A stretch of DNA of 64,000 bases from CATOSD01 sp965203135 (GTDB lineage Bacteria > Chloroflexota > Dehalococcoidia > Lucifugimonadales > CATOSD01), in the NCBI GenBank assembly GCA_965203135.1, contig CBDBBO010000001.1, forward strand, positions 1,364,001 through 1,428,000, written 5' to 3'. Of the stretch, positions 1 through 9,104 are shown in pieces. Position 1 is the first letter of the stretch, and each line of letters starts with the position of its first letter. The notes beneath the pieces are model-generated. The model did not search any database, had not been told where the DNA came from, and worked only from the letters and a program-made list of their open reading frames with translations. A program made the position numbers and the translations under genes.

Positions 1-75
1 GTCGACTATCGGGGAGTAGTCAAAGCGGTCTGGCGGCAGCATTTCTCATCTCCTTGCGAGGCTCGGCCCGACGCC

Positions 76-933
76 CTATCCGCCGACCAGCACCTCGTAC
101 TCGGACGGCCTTCTGTCGGCCGTCTTCATCGGCGTTATCACCTCGTCGAGGTCGATGGTCGCCGTGATCAGCTCGTCCCCGCCCGATTCGGCGCGCGCGA
201 GTATGCCGCCGTCGGGCGCCACGATCAGGCTCCCGCCGATGAACCGCACGTCGTTCTCCACCCCCGCCTTGCCCACGCCGATGGCGAAGCAGCCGTTGTA
301 GTACGCGGCGGAGCGGATGCACATGTCCGATGCGTCCACGCCCTTCTTCACGTCGCCGTCGAACGCGGGCGTGTTGTACGGCGTGCAGATGATCTCGGCG
401 CCGTTCACCCCCAGCGCCCGGAAGCTCTCCGGGAACCGCCGGTCGTAGCATATCTGCACGCCCACCCTCGCGCCGGCCGCCTCCACCACCGGAAAGCCCA
501 TGTCCCCCGGCGTGAAGTAGCGCTTCTCGAGGATATTGTTGCCCTCTTCCTTCGGCTCGAACGTGCCCGGTATATGGACCTTGCGGTACGTGCCCGCGAC
601 GCAGCCGCTCTCGTCCACGATCGCGGAGCTGTTGAAGTACTGGTCTCCCGTCTTCTCGGCGTAGGGCAGCACGAACGCCATGCCCGCATCTCTGCCCGCC
701 TCGAACAGCGGGCGCGTCACCGGGGACGGCAGCTCAGTCTCGAAGTACTCCTCCACCGACTCCCTGACTATCGTGCAGAAGTACTCTGTCAGCGCCAACT
801 CCGGAAAGCACAGGAACCCCACGTTGGCGTCCCTGGCCTCGGACATGAGCCCGAGCATCCGCTCGACGGTCTCCCCCTTGGACTCCGAGGCCGGTCCAAG
901 CTGGGCCGCGCCTATAGTAAGTTCTCTGGTCAC
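76..933 (-). CDS. Carbon-nitrogen hydrolase (nitrilase superfamily)
   Basis: A 285-residue protein of the nitrilase superfamily, cytosolic enzymes that hydrolyse amides or N-carbamoyl compounds to acid and ammonia. The Glu-Lys-Cys triad is visible: Glu in FPELAL near residue 44, Lys in YRKVHIPG near residue 118, and Cys in QICYDRRFPE near residue 161. Length and motifs fit the N-carbamoylputrescine amidase / beta-ureidopropionase-like branch, but the substrate cannot be read from sequence. The GTG start at 933 is preceded by GAGGTG. An isochorismatase-family hydrolase lies immediately upstream on the same strand, so the pair may degrade a carbamoyl or ureide compound; a dispersed repeat sits between them. 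Confidence 0.9.
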   Translation of the reverse strand: MTRELTIGAAQLGPASESKGETVERMLGLMSEARDANVGFLCFPELALTEYFCTIVRESVEEYFETELPSPVTRPLFEAGRDAGMAFVLPYAEKTGDQYFNSSAIVDESGCVAGTYRKVHIPGTFEPKEEGNNILEKRYFTPGDMGFPVVEAAGARVGVQICYDRRFPESFRALGVNGAEIICTPYNTPAFDGDVKKGVDASDMCIRSAAYYNGCFAIGVGKAGVENDVRFIGGSLIVAPDGGILARAESGGDELITATIDLDEVITPMKTADRRPSEYEVLVGG

Positions 934-985
934 AGTACACCTCTCGCGCCTCTGCCATTCCGAGCGTAGCCGAGGAATCTAGTGC

Positions 986-1048
986 CCCTTCCCCCTCGCA
1001 GGGGGAAGAGCCTGCCCTGAGCCTGCCGAACGGGTTAGGATGGGGGTG
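986..1048. repeat. Dispersed repeat family 1, copy a
   Basis: A short hairpin (CCCCCTCGCAGGGGG core) followed by GGTTAGGATGGGGGTG, lying between two co-directional hydrolase genes. The same unit recurs at 46050-46087 (inverted) and 63041-63076. It looks like a REP-type intergenic palindrome; no coding capacity is seen. Confidence 0.75.
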
Positions 1049-1050
1049 CC

Positions 1051-1749
1051 CTAAGCCGGCACCCGCTCCCCGTCCTCGATCGACGCGATGTACTCGTACA
1101 CCTCGCCTATCGAAACGATGTCCCCGTACTTGGACCCCATGTTGAACAGGGCCGCGGCGTGGGACAGGTCGAAGCGGTCGAACACCGCGTCCTCCACGAT
1201 GGACACCTTGAGCTGGTAGCCGCCCGCGTCGACCACCGTGGCGTGGACGCACCCGCTGGTGCTGTTGCCCGTGACGATGATGTTGTCCACGCCCTTGTTC
1301 ATCAGCATGTTGATGAGACCCGTCTGGTTGAACACGCTCGCCTGCTGCTTGTCCACCAGCAGGTCGCCCGGCTCCATCGCGATCTCGTCCTGGATCTCGG
1401 ACAGCTCGTTGAGCTCGCTGTAAGGGCTCGCGGCGTCCGACAGGCCGAGGCCCGTGCTGACCCTGAAGTAGTGCCTGCTGTACACGACCGGTATTCCCGC
1501 CGCCCTCGCCATCGGCAGCAGGTCCTGCATGTGCCGAATCGCCGCCCAGGCGTTGGAGCCCATCGCCCCCGGCATCTCCTTGACCACCTCGTACACCGGC
1601 TCGTCCGGCCCGATGGCGCCCTTGTTCATGTCGATAACCAGGATCGCGGGCCGCTCGCCGAACTCAGCGTGTGGCTTGGGTCGCATGGCCTTGCGGTTCG
1701 CCAGCATCTTTTTGTCATTCTCGGAAAGGAAATCGTCCCAAACCGGCAT
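1051..1749 (-). CDS. Isochorismatase-family cysteine hydrolase
   Basis: A 232-residue cytosolic hydrolase of the isochorismatase fold (relatives include N-carbamoylsarcosine amidase, nicotinamidase and ureidoacrylate amidohydrolase). The Asp-Lys-Cys triad is visible as VIDMNKG, LVDKQQAS and STSGCVHAT. I place the start at the ATG at 1749 (protein begins MPVWDD) because AGGAGG precedes it closely; the open frame continues to 1818 but has no ribosome site there. It is followed by the nitrilase-type gene on the same strand and is probably co-transcribed with it. Substrate unknown. Confidence 0.88.
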   Translation of the reverse strand: MPVWDDFLSENDKKMLANRKAMRPKPHAEFGERPAILVIDMNKGAIGPDEPVYEVVKEMPGAMGSNAWAAIRHMQDLLPMARAAGIPVVYSRHYFRVSTGLGLSDAASPYSELNELSEIQDEIAMEPGDLLVDKQQASVFNQTGLINMLMNKGVDNIIVTGNSTSGCVHATVVDAGGYQLKVSIVEDAVFDRFDLSHAAALFNMGSKYGDIVSIGEVYEYIASIEDGERVPA

Positions 1750-1918
1750 ATCGCCACCTCCTGCATTGGAAAATCCAACAACCTTAACGGTCGCTCGCAC
1801 GCCGCAAGTATAACACACCCACCACAGCCCGGCTTTAGCCCCACCCCAAGCGCCCCTTCCCTGTTATCCCTTCCCCCTCGTCCCTTCCCCCTCTCCCGTC
1901 ATTCTCGCCCCTCCACAC

Positions 1919-1991
1919 GTCATTCCCGTGAAAACGGGAATCCAGGGGGGCGGGGCACTCCCCACCAGAAGTCATCCGGTAACCTGACACG
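1919..1991. repeat. Dispersed repeat family 2 (MITE-like), copy a
   Basis: Contains the hairpin CCCGTGAAAACGGG followed by AATCCAGG and, about 40 nt on, a GGTAAcCTGACAC end. Similar units occur at 6232-6304 and 59115-59223, with a solitary end at 46371-46394. Most of 1750-2190 has no gene; it holds this repeat and C-rich low-complexity sequence. Confidence 0.65.
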
Positions 1992-2189
1992 GGAAATTGG
2001 CCCTGACTCTTCTTGACTCTATAGCACGCAAGTGCTATTTTCTACGTAGCAGCCACCGTCGCGTTCCTCGACATTCGGCACCATGCCCGCGACAGATATT
2101 GACTCCGGTGGTACTGCACATGACCAGAAAGTCGGGCCGCCCAGCTACTGGATGAAACAGAACGGATATTTCGCAAAGTCACGCCCGAA

Positions 2190-2301
2190 GGCGCAATCGC
2201 CGCCCTAACGGTGAGGCGACGATCTGACCAAGCCGCGACACGGCAACTACGATTGCCATTGCCCTGCGAGTTGCCGGGATCCAGACAAGGGAGGGAGCAT
2301 C
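2190..2301 (+). other. Duplicated 5' leader of the MFS gene
   Basis: GGCGCAATCGCCGCCCTAA and the following roughly 80 nt closely match 7349-7460, the sequence directly upstream of the intact MFS gene. The duplication therefore includes non-coding leader as well as the first 93 codons. The GGCG...CGCC arrangement can form a small hairpin in the leader. Confidence 0.6.
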
Positions 2302-2583
2302 TTGAGAAACGGTGGTGGCGACGCTGCCGTAGCCGACCAGTCGGTAGCCCAGGACTTCGTCCGCCTACCGAGGCGCCAGATCGTGCTGGCGATGACCGGC
2401 CTTCTGCTGGCGTTGTTCCTCGCGTCGCTGGACCAGACCGTCGTCACCACGGCCATGCCCAGGATCATTGCGGACCTGGGTGGCTTCGATAGGTTCACGT
2501 CGGTTACGATGGCGTACCTAGTAGCGTCCACGACCGCCGTGCCGATGGTTGGTCGGCTGACGGACATCTACGGCCGTAAATGA
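2302..2583 (+). pseudogene. Truncated DHA2-type MFS transporter (5' fragment)
   Basis: Starting at a TTG, this 93-codon reading frame is highly similar to the N-terminus of the intact transporter at 7461-9104: shared LPRRQ.VLAMTGLL, LASLDQTVV.TAMPRII and VGRLTDIYGRK. It stops (TGA at 2581) exactly where the intact copy continues into transmembrane helix 3. Only the first two membrane helices and MFS motif A remain, so it cannot be a working transporter. The break coincides with the left edge of the restriction-modification island. Confidence 0.85.
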
Positions 2584-2895
2584 TGGATAGTCACTTGTCG
2601 AGAAAGTTTAGTATGCTAGTCCAACATGAGGAGACTGGGGTAAAGCCATGGATGCACCGAAGGGTTTCACCGTACACTAGGTGGCGAACTACCCTACCTA
2701 ACGACCCAACGAATGCTGGCCAGCAGACAGTGCGCTGATACAATTGGTCCGAGCGCCTGGGAGAGTTGCGAAGCGGAAGCAATGGTTCATGCCTCACGAT
2801 TTCTCCGTACGCTTTGCCAACAGCCATGATCTCAAGATGAGCCAAGTAGGCCAGCTATATTAAGAACGGCGAGATGACGATTCATCGGTGAGTCG
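2584..2895. other. Intergenic, no gene recognised
   Basis: About 310 nt of lower-GC sequence between the truncated MFS fragment and the methyltransferase gene. I see no convincing coding frame, RNA gene or clear repeat. It presumably carries the promoter of the restriction-modification operon. Confidence 0.5.
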
Positions 2896-4428
2896 ATGAT
2901 TTCCAAGCAACAGTCTGAGTTCGTATTCGAACTGACAACCCACAACGAAAGCTCTGCAGGCAGTGAGGTTGCGGGCAAGGATGCTGTTACGCAGAAGGTT
3001 AAGCGTCTGCGTGTCGGACAACGTCCGCGGGTTCTAGACATGTTTGCGGGATGCGGCGGTCTTTCCCTCGGTTTTCAGGCTGCCGGCTTCAACATTGCGG
3101 CGGCTATTGAGAACGATGCGGACGCAGCAATGTCACACGGCGTCAACTTTCATAAAGGCTCCGAAGGACATATCCTTGCACGTGACGTCTCTACTTCGCC
3201 TCACGTGCTTACCAGGGAACTCGGTCTTGGTCGAACCTTGCATGCGTTCGATGTCATTGTAGGGGGGCCGCCTTGCCAGGCGTTCGCCCGTGTCGGCCGC
3301 CCAAAGCTGCGGGAGATCGATGCTCACCCGCAAGCTTTTCTGCATGATGAACGTGCGCGACTGTTTCTGGAGTGGTTGCGTTACGTCGAGACTTGCCAGC
3401 CACTCGCCGTTCTGATGGAGAACGTACCAGACGTCCTTAATCACGGGGGCCAGAACATTGCGGAGGAAACGTGCGAAGTTCTGGAATCCAAGGGATATGT
3501 CTGCGCATACACGCTGTTGAATGCGTCATTTTACGGAGTTCCGCAGATGCGGGAGCGAATGTTCTTGGTCGGATACCGGCGTGAGATTGCCAACAATGTA
3601 GCCTTTCCCGAACCCACACACTGGGTAGAGTTGCCCCCGGGCTACGAAGGATCAAGGGCGGTCGCTCTCAAGCTACTTCGCCGAAATGATCTGTTCGGTG
3701 GAGCCTGCAACTATGCTGACCCACCTCAGCCACGGCAAGAATTGCCACCAGCAGTTACGGCGGAGGAGGCGATTGGAGACTTGCCTCCCATTTACGCACG
3801 CACTCAACTCAAGGAGGGCACGCTGCGACGTGGTGCACGTAGATTTGATTCCCCTCTAAATTACGAACCGCAGCGGCCAGTATCCCCGTATGCGGGCTCT
3901 ATGAAGAGTTGGAATGGCTTTGAGGCAACCGGGGCACTGTACGATCATGTTATACGTTATTTGCCGCGGGATTTTGAGTTGTTTGCCCGCATGAATCACG
4001 GAGACCAATATCCAGAGGCTTTCCAACACGCCCACGACATGTTTGCCGAGCGTCTGGCCATGAAGCGTAAAGAGGGAAACCCCATTACTCCGGGATCAGA
4101 CGCCTACGAGCAACTGAAGAGGGAGACGATTCCGCCGTATGATGTAAGGAAGTTTCCCAACAAGTGGCGCAAGATGTGCCCTGACAAGCCTGTCCGCACC
4201 CTGATGGCTCATCTCGGTAAGGACGGCTATAGCCATATCCACTATGACAGTTCACAGGCTCGCACAATTTCTGTCCGTGAGGCCGCGAGGTTGCAATCAT
4301 TCCCTGACGGGTTTCGGTTCTGCGGAACGATGAATCCCGCCTTCAGGCAGATCGGCAACGCAGTTCCTCCACTTCTTGCGAAGTCTCTGGCAGAAGAGAT
4401 CATGAAGGTATTGCGGGCGGCGCGATGA
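2896..4428 (+). CDS. DNA (cytosine-5-)-methyltransferase
   Basis: A 510-residue C5-cytosine methyltransferase. Conserved motifs appear in order: motif I DMFAGCGGLSLGF near residue 49 (AdoMet binding), motif IV GGPPCQAFARVGR near residue 124 with the catalytic Cys, motif VI MENVPDVL, motif VIII QMRERMFLVGYR, and motifs IX-X at the end (REAARLQSFPD, RQIGNAVPP). The region between VIII and IX is the expected target-recognition domain; the recognition sequence is unknown. Its last codons overlap the DUF3883 gene by ATGA, and a Vsr gene follows, so it is the modification member of a three-gene restriction-modification operon. Its base composition is clearly less GC-rich than the flanks, suggesting transfer. 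Confidence 0.95.
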   Translation: MISKQQSEFVFELTTHNESSAGSEVAGKDAVTQKVKRLRVGQRPRVLDMFAGCGGLSLGFQAAGFNIAAAIENDADAAMSHGVNFHKGSEGHILARDVSTSPHVLTRELGLGRTLHAFDVIVGGPPCQAFARVGRPKLREIDAHPQAFLHDERARLFLEWLRYVETCQPLAVLMENVPDVLNHGGQNIAEETCEVLESKGYVCAYTLLNASFYGVPQMRERMFLVGYRREIANNVAFPEPTHWVELPPGYEGSRAVALKLLRRNDLFGGACNYADPPQPRQELPPAVTAEEAIGDLPPIYARTQLKEGTLRRGARRFDSPLNYEPQRPVSPYAGSMKSWNGFEATGALYDHVIRYLPRDFELFARMNHGDQYPEAFQHAHDMFAERLAMKRKEGNPITPGSDAYEQLKRETIPPYDVRKFPNKWRKMCPDKPVRTLMAHLGKDGYSHIHYDSSQARTISVREAARLQSFPDGFRFCGTMNPAFRQIGNAVPPLLAKSLAEEIMKVLRAAR

Positions 4429-5543
4429 TCTCCAAACTGGCGCTTAAGCGCCTCACGGCTTCGGACCTCACTTTCTTTGAGTGGCACTTTAGGCACCTGA
4501 ACGCTGGCAACCAGAAGGCCATCAATCTGAACGCGGACGTGTTCACGGGACAACTTTATCCTACGCTTGACGTCGTTGCTAGACAGCGTCAAAGCAAGTT
4601 GGGCGTCGATCTGTGGATTGCAGGTCCCGCAGCGGCGGGGCCGTTCAATCTCCAACGGAAGATCATCAAAGGCACTCGCTACAAGAACTGGCGTCTCGAT
4701 GGTGAGTTCATCTACAACCCTGAAACCACACCGGAACGATTCAACGTACTTCGACCTGGCGATATGGCGCTAATTGGGTTTGAGGGGGAACTAGACCCAA
4801 ATACGGTGACTTTAATCTTGGTCGGGCGAGACGCGCCGCAGGATCAGACCCTCTTCAGTGGATTGGATGACGTTCTCTCCACACGCAGCATGATCGCGCT
4901 CGAAACCAACACTCTTGGCGAGCTGTGTGATCGACTAAATGTCCCACAATCACATCCTGTCTGGTTACTTATCGACGATAACGATCTTGCTGAAGCGGCG
5001 ATGGGCCAAGCCCCGGCGGTAGGTCGACTGCTGACACGACCGCGGTCTGTGAGTGTGTCGCAAGATGATTTGCGCGCGGCGAGACGCGCAGCAGAGGAGA
5101 CAGGCCGCCTAGGGGAGGAGTTGATCGACTATCATCTCAGCGAGCGTTTGGAAGCAGGTGAGATAGCTGATTACGTTTGGGTTTCTGACGTCAATGCTAT
5201 TTCTCCTTACGACTTCCACATTCGTGAAACCGGTTCTTGGGAGAAGCTAGAGGTCAAGACGACAACTGGCGATTTCAGTAGGGAGTTTTATGTCTCGCTC
5301 AACGAGCTTCGCGAGATGGCTCATGGGGAGGAGGAGTACTTTATAGGACGGGTGTACGAAGCATCCCTGGAACGTGCGAAGATGCGGTATTCGCATGCGC
5401 TCCGGACATACGGCCAATCGATACTCGGTGCTTTCTCAAGTCTTCCGTCAGGGGTGACACCAAACGGAGTGACGATCCGTCCAGACGAAACAATCTTCGG
5501 GGAAGAGATCGATATCATCGCGCCAGTCGATCAGGAGGAGTAG
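4425..5543 (+). CDS. DUF3883 (NO VEIN-type) protein, probable restriction endonuclease
   Basis: A 372-residue protein whose C-terminal third matches the DUF3883 domain, which has a PD-(D/E)xK-like nuclease core: GRLGEELIDYHL helix, then SPYDFHI and KLEVKTT giving an Asp...Glu-x-Lys pattern near residues 263-282. The N-terminal 200 residues are not recognised and could read DNA. The 4-nt overlap with the methyltransferase and the Vsr gene 4 nt downstream make it the obvious candidate for the restriction enzyme. That role is inferred from context; it might instead be another kind of defence nuclease. Confidence 0.75.
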   Translation: MISKLALKRLTASDLTFFEWHFRHLNAGNQKAINLNADVFTGQLYPTLDVVARQRQSKLGVDLWIAGPAAAGPFNLQRKIIKGTRYKNWRLDGEFIYNPETTPERFNVLRPGDMALIGFEGELDPNTVTLILVGRDAPQDQTLFSGLDDVLSTRSMIALETNTLGELCDRLNVPQSHPVWLLIDDNDLAEAAMGQAPAVGRLLTRPRSVSVSQDDLRAARRAAEETGRLGEELIDYHLSERLEAGEIADYVWVSDVNAISPYDFHIRETGSWEKLEVKTTTGDFSREFYVSLNELREMAHGEEEYFIGRVYEASLERAKMRYSHALRTYGQSILGAFSSLPSGVTPNGVTIRPDETIFGEEIDIIAPVDQEE

Positions 5544-5547
5544 TCTG

Positions 5548-6018
5548 TTGACTGATGTCCTCACAGTCGAACAGCGCCGGCTCAACATGTCACGTGTGAG
5601 AGGTCGTGACACTAAGCCCGAGATGGCAATCAGGCGAGGGCTCCATGCGCGAGGTCTGCGATTTCGCCTCCATCGCAGAGATTTGCCGGGGCGGCCCGAC
5701 CTTGTGTTTCCGAAGTATCGCGTCGCACTTTTCGTACACGGGTGCTTTTGGCACGCGCATGATTGCCCTATGTTCAGATGGCCGCAGACCCGTACGGAAT
5801 TCTGGCGGAAGAAGATCAGTAGCAATGTACAACGTGACAGAAACGCCGTGTCGCACCTCAAGGACCAAGGTTGGCGAGTATTGACGATTTGGGAATGCGC
5901 ACTTAAGGGGAAGGGACGAGTTTCGGTGGACGATGTGTTACAACGTTGTGAGGAATTCATTCACGACAGTGTCAATGAGCCTGAAGAGATCGGTGGCACG
6001 AAAACGCGAGAAATATGA
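5548..6018 (+). CDS. vsr: Very short patch repair endonuclease
   Basis: A 156-residue Vsr endonuclease, which nicks DNA 5' of the T in T:G mismatches produced by deamination of 5-methylcytosine and so protects the genome from the partner methyltransferase. Family hallmarks are present: RRLNMSRVRGRDTKPE at the N-terminus, RPDLVF with the catalytic Asp, then VHGCFWHAHDCP with the metal/Zn-binding His and Cys residues, and WRVLTIWECAL. The TTG start at 5548 has AGGAGGAG upstream, inside the end of the previous gene. Confidence 0.95.
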   Translation: MTDVLTVEQRRLNMSRVRGRDTKPEMAIRRGLHARGLRFRLHRRDLPGRPDLVFPKYRVALFVHGCFWHAHDCPMFRWPQTRTEFWRKKISSNVQRDRNAVSHLKDQGWRVLTIWECALKGKGRVSVDDVLQRCEEFIHDSVNEPEEIGGTKTREI

Positions 6019-6036
6019 GCAGTCGTGACACTAGGT

Positions 6037-6304
6037 CATGCGCTTTGCAATAGCCATTACTCTTGGCGAAACATCCACATTCCCCGGACCGAGAACCACC
6101 CAAAACCCCTGCCCCATTTCACCCCAACCGCGTAGCCCAAACGCCACTCCCGCCCTCTCTCTACCCCCAGTTCCGCCACCTCTTCGCCCCAGAATATCCC
6201 ACTCCAAGCCCTCTCTCCCCTCAACCCCATCCGTCATCCCCGTGGAAACGGGAATCCAGGGGTGCTGGGCCCTCCGCAGCGAAGTCACCTGGTAATCTGA
6301 AGCA
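6037..6304. repeat. Dispersed repeat cluster at the right edge of the R-M island
   Basis: The segment beginning GCAATAGCCATTACTCTT followed by GGCGAAACATCC matches 6844-6875 in repeat element A. At 6232-6304 a family 2 unit occurs (hairpin CCCGTGGAAACGGG, AATCCAGG, then GGTAATCTGA). No gene is seen. The repeats directly flank the restriction-modification operon. Confidence 0.65.
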
Positions 6305-6421
6305 GTTGCGTCGCCACCGAGCGATTGACGAATCGTAAACCACGACGCTAAAGTGGACTTCAGTTCTTCCCCGCCCGCTGGATCGTGGCCTCGGCCTCAA
6401 TCCCTGGGCGGGTGTTCTTTT

Positions 6422-6541
6422 GTGCGAGTCATCGTCCTTATCGACGGCCAGAACCTCTACCACATGGCGCGAAGAGCCTGGGCCTCCGGCCCTGACTCTC
6501 CGTAGGCTTGGCCGAGCTACGACGTAGAGAGGCTGGCGAGC
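6422..6541 (+). pseudogene. NYN-domain nuclease remnant
   Basis: A GTG at 6422 opens a frame reading VRVIVLIDGQNLYHMARRAW, the hallmark first strand of NYN/LabA-type PIN-like nucleases (Asp in LIDGQNLYH). A TAG at 6503 interrupts it, and the same frame continues AWPSYDVERLAS, typical of the next family segment, then loses similarity where it runs into the antitoxin gene on the other strand. I read it as a decayed 5' fragment. Confidence 0.45.
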
Positions 6542-6578
6542 GTTACCACCGGACAATCCAGTGCCGCGCCGACTGTCG

Positions 6579-6815
6579 TCACTTCCGGTCAACGTCACGG
6601 GCGCGAAGGATACTGGACGGTGGCACACGGGTTCCCGCCAAAGCCTTGCGGTCCCTGACTCCTTGCAGCCATGCGCCTATGGAGGGCCGCGACGCGATGC
6701 GCTCCAACTCTCCACGCAAGAACTCCTGCATGGATTGGCCTTGAAGTGCTGCCCGCGCAGCGAGCTTGTCGCGGACTTCCTCGGGGACGTCTCTTATCGT
6801 AATCTGTACCGGCAT
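6579..6815 (-). CDS. FitA/VapB-like ribbon-helix-helix antitoxin
   Basis: A 78-residue protein beginning MPVQITIRDVPEEVRDKLAA, the ribbon-helix-helix DNA-binding pattern of FitA-type antitoxins, with a C-terminal tail that would bind a PIN toxin. No intact VapC/FitB follows. Just after the stop, the minus strand reads AALDCPVVTLA, which resembles the last strand of PIN toxins, so the toxin may have been lost by an internal deletion; that part is weak. It is thus probably an orphan antitoxin or the stump of a broken module. Confidence 0.7.
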   Translation of the reverse strand: MPVQITIRDVPEEVRDKLAARAALQGQSMQEFLRGELERIASRPSIGAWLQGVRDRKALAGTRVPPSSILRARDVDRK

Positions 6816-6837
6816 GACCGCATCATCCCATCAGGGA

Positions 6838-7313
6838 CTGCGCATTGCAATAGCTATCACTCTTGTGGCGAAACATCCACCCCCAATCGCCCCCGCACCC
6901 CCGAAAAAACCGTCACTTTCCCGCGCCACCCGTTCCCATCCTTGTCTCACCCATTCTCACCCGCGTCCCACCAGTCCCCATTCGTGCGCAATTTCTCCCC
7001 ACCATTTCGCCCTGATCCGCCGACTTCGCCCACGCCCTTGATTTAGGCGTACATCCGTGCTATTCTATCATACGCGAGGGACCGACCCCGCGGCCCGGGA
7101 ACCCTGCCCCACACGGGATAGCCGCCCAGGCATCCGTAGCGGTGTCCCTTGTGGGCGTCCGACGGCGACGAAGACTCGGCCGGTCGGCCCGTCCGTCCCC
7201 TGTCCTCTCTGCCACGCGGCGCGACACTTTTGCCCTGAAATGCCCACTCCGGCAAGACAGAATTGAGCACAATCGCCGGCGTCCTCAGCTACAAATCGGA
7301 CACAATGCAGCAG
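6838..7313 (-). repeat. Long dispersed repeat element, copy A
   Basis: About 475 nt that recur in inverted orientation at 28333-28770 and in diverged form at 45917-46330. Shared landmarks (copy A strand reversed) include GCAGCATTGT, CGCCGGCGATTGTGCTCAAT, GGCATTTCAGGGCAAAAGTG and ACGGATGTACGCCTAAATCA. Length differences between copies are not multiples of three and no frame is conserved, so it is non-coding. It ends just upstream of the MFS leader and may carry transcription signals. Confidence 0.75.
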
Positions 7314-7460
7314 AATTGAGCAGATTTTTCGGAGACCCACTCCAAGAGGCGCAATCGCCGCCCTAATGGAGAGGCGACGACTTGACCATGCCGTCGCACC
7401 GCAACTAAGATTGCCATCCCCTCGCGGACTGGCAGAACCGAAACAGGAGAGAGGATCGAC

Positions 7461-9104
7461 TTGAGCAACGGCGACAGCGACGCGGCGACCGCGGCCGCAG
7501 CCGACCAGTCGGTAGCCCAGGACTACGTCCGGCTTCCCAGGCGTCAGGTCGTGCTGGCCATGACCGGTCTTCTGACGGCGCTGTTCCTCGCCTCGCTGGA
7601 CCAGACCGTCGTCGCCACCGCCATGCCCAGAATCATCGCCGACCTCGGCGGCTTCGACCGCTTCACCTGGGTCACGACCTCGTACCTGGTCGCGTCCACG
7701 ACCGCCGTGCCCATAGTCGGCCGGCTCACCGACATCTACGGCCGCAAGGTCTTCTTCGTGGCCGGCATCGTCATCTTCCTGGTCGGCTCCGTCCTCGCGG
7801 GCCTGAGCCAGACCATGAACCAGCTCATCGCCTTCCGCGCCGTCCAGGGCATCGGCGGCGGCATGATCATGGTCAACAGCTTCACCGCCATAGCGGACCT
7901 GTTCCCGCCCGAATCGCGCGGCAAGTACCAGGGCTTCCTCGGCGTCGTGTTCGGGATGTCGTCGGTCATAGGCCCCACGCTCGGCGGCTTCATCACCGAC
8001 AACCTCTCCTGGGGATGGGTGTTCCTGGTCAACGTCCCCATCGGCGTGCCGGTGCTGCTGCTGATCGCGTTCCTGTTCCCGGTCATCAAGCCGGAAGTGG
8101 AGAACAGGAAGCACGACTACGCGGGCATGGTCACGCTCGTGCTCGCGGTGGTGCCCATTCTGCTCGCCCTCTCCTGGGGAGGCGTCCAGTACGGCTGGGC
8201 CACGCCGCAGGTGATCGGCCTGCTGGTGTTCGGGGTGGCCATGACCGCGGCGTTCGTCACCATAGAGTACCGGAGCGACTCGCCGATTATGCCGCTGGAG
8301 ATCTACCGCAACCGGATGGTGGCCGTGTCGCTGGTGGTCACCTTCCTGACCGGATTCGGCATGTTCGGCGGCATCATCTTCATACCGCTGTTCTTCCAGG
8401 GCGTGCTCGGCGCGTCCGCGACCAGCAGCGGCAGCTTCCTCACCCCGATGATGCTGGGCATCGTGGTCGGCGCGACGCTGTCCGGCCAACTGCTCTCCCG
8501 GACGGGATTGCGCTACCGCGTCTTCGGGCTGGCGGGCATAGCGCTGATGACGCTCGGCCTGTTCCTGGTATCCACGATGGACGAGACCACGTCGTTCGCC
8601 CGCGCCGTCGGATACATCGTGATCATGGGTGCGGGACTGGGCTCCACCTTCCCGACGTTCACGCTCGCCGTGCAGAACTCCATCCCCTTCAACCTGATGG
8701 GCGCCGCGACGTCCGCGTTGCAATTCTTCAGGTCGATCGGCGGAATGTTGGGACTGGCGCTGCTCGGCGCGGTGATGGCCAACCGGTTCGCCGCCAAGTT
8801 CGAGGAGTCGCTGCCCGACTCCGTGAGAGGCGTCCTGCCCGCCGACAGGATCGAGGCGATCAAGGAGAACCCGCAGGCGCTCGTGGACCCGTCCGCGCTG
8901 GCCGAGCTGCAGTCCAGATTCGCGGCCGCCGACAGCCCGCAGATCGCCGACCAGTTCCTGGCCGCGCTCAGGGCCTCCCTCTCCGGCGCCATCGCCGACG
9001 TCTTCACCGTAAGCGTCGCGCTCGTAGCCGCCGCCCTCGTCGCCACCGCCTTCCTCAAACTCCCCCACCCCGACCACCCCCGCGACCGTACCCCCCGAGG
9101 ATGA
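7461..9104 (+). CDS. MFS transporter, DHA2 family (14 TM drug:H+ antiporter type)
   Basis: A 547-residue integral membrane transporter. MFS motif A appears as VGRLTDIYGRK, and the DHA2 signature LASLDQTVVATAMPRII lies in helix 1; about 14 hydrophobic segments follow. A hydrophilic 80-residue stretch (near residues 445-520) precedes the last helix, as in EmrB/QacA-like proteins. The TTG start at 7461 is preceded by GAGAGAGG. A truncated near-copy of its first 93 codons plus leader lies at 2190-2583. Substrate is unknown; toxic compound export is the family role. The DUF3800 gene begins one nucleotide after its stop. Confidence 0.9.
   Translation: MSNGDSDAATAAAADQSVAQDYVRLPRRQVVLAMTGLLTALFLASLDQTVVATAMPRIIADLGGFDRFTWVTTSYLVASTTAVPIVGRLTDIYGRKVFFVAGIVIFLVGSVLAGLSQTMNQLIAFRAVQGIGGGMIMVNSFTAIADLFPPESRGKYQGFLGVVFGMSSVIGPTLGGFITDNLSWGWVFLVNVPIGVPVLLLIAFLFPVIKPEVENRKHDYAGMVTLVLAVVPILLALSWGGVQYGWATPQVIGLLVFGVAMTAAFVTIEYRSDSPIMPLEIYRNRMVAVSLVVTFLTGFGMFGGIIFIPLFFQGVLGASATSSGSFLTPMMLGIVVGATLSGQLLSRTGLRYRVFGLAGIALMTLGLFLVSTMDETTSFARAVGYIVIMGAGLGSTFPTFTLAVQNSIPFNLMGAATSALQFFRSIGGMLGLALLGAVMANRFAAKFEESLPDSVRGVLPADRIEAIKENPQALVDPSALAELQSRFAAADSPQIADQFLAALRASLSGAIADVFTVSVALVAAALVATAFLKLPHPDHPRDRTPRG

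Noticed and set aside
2591..2845. 84-residue minus-strand frame between the MFS fragment and the methyltransferase
   Set aside because: No ribosome site, no motif, and unremarkable composition; treated as intergenic.
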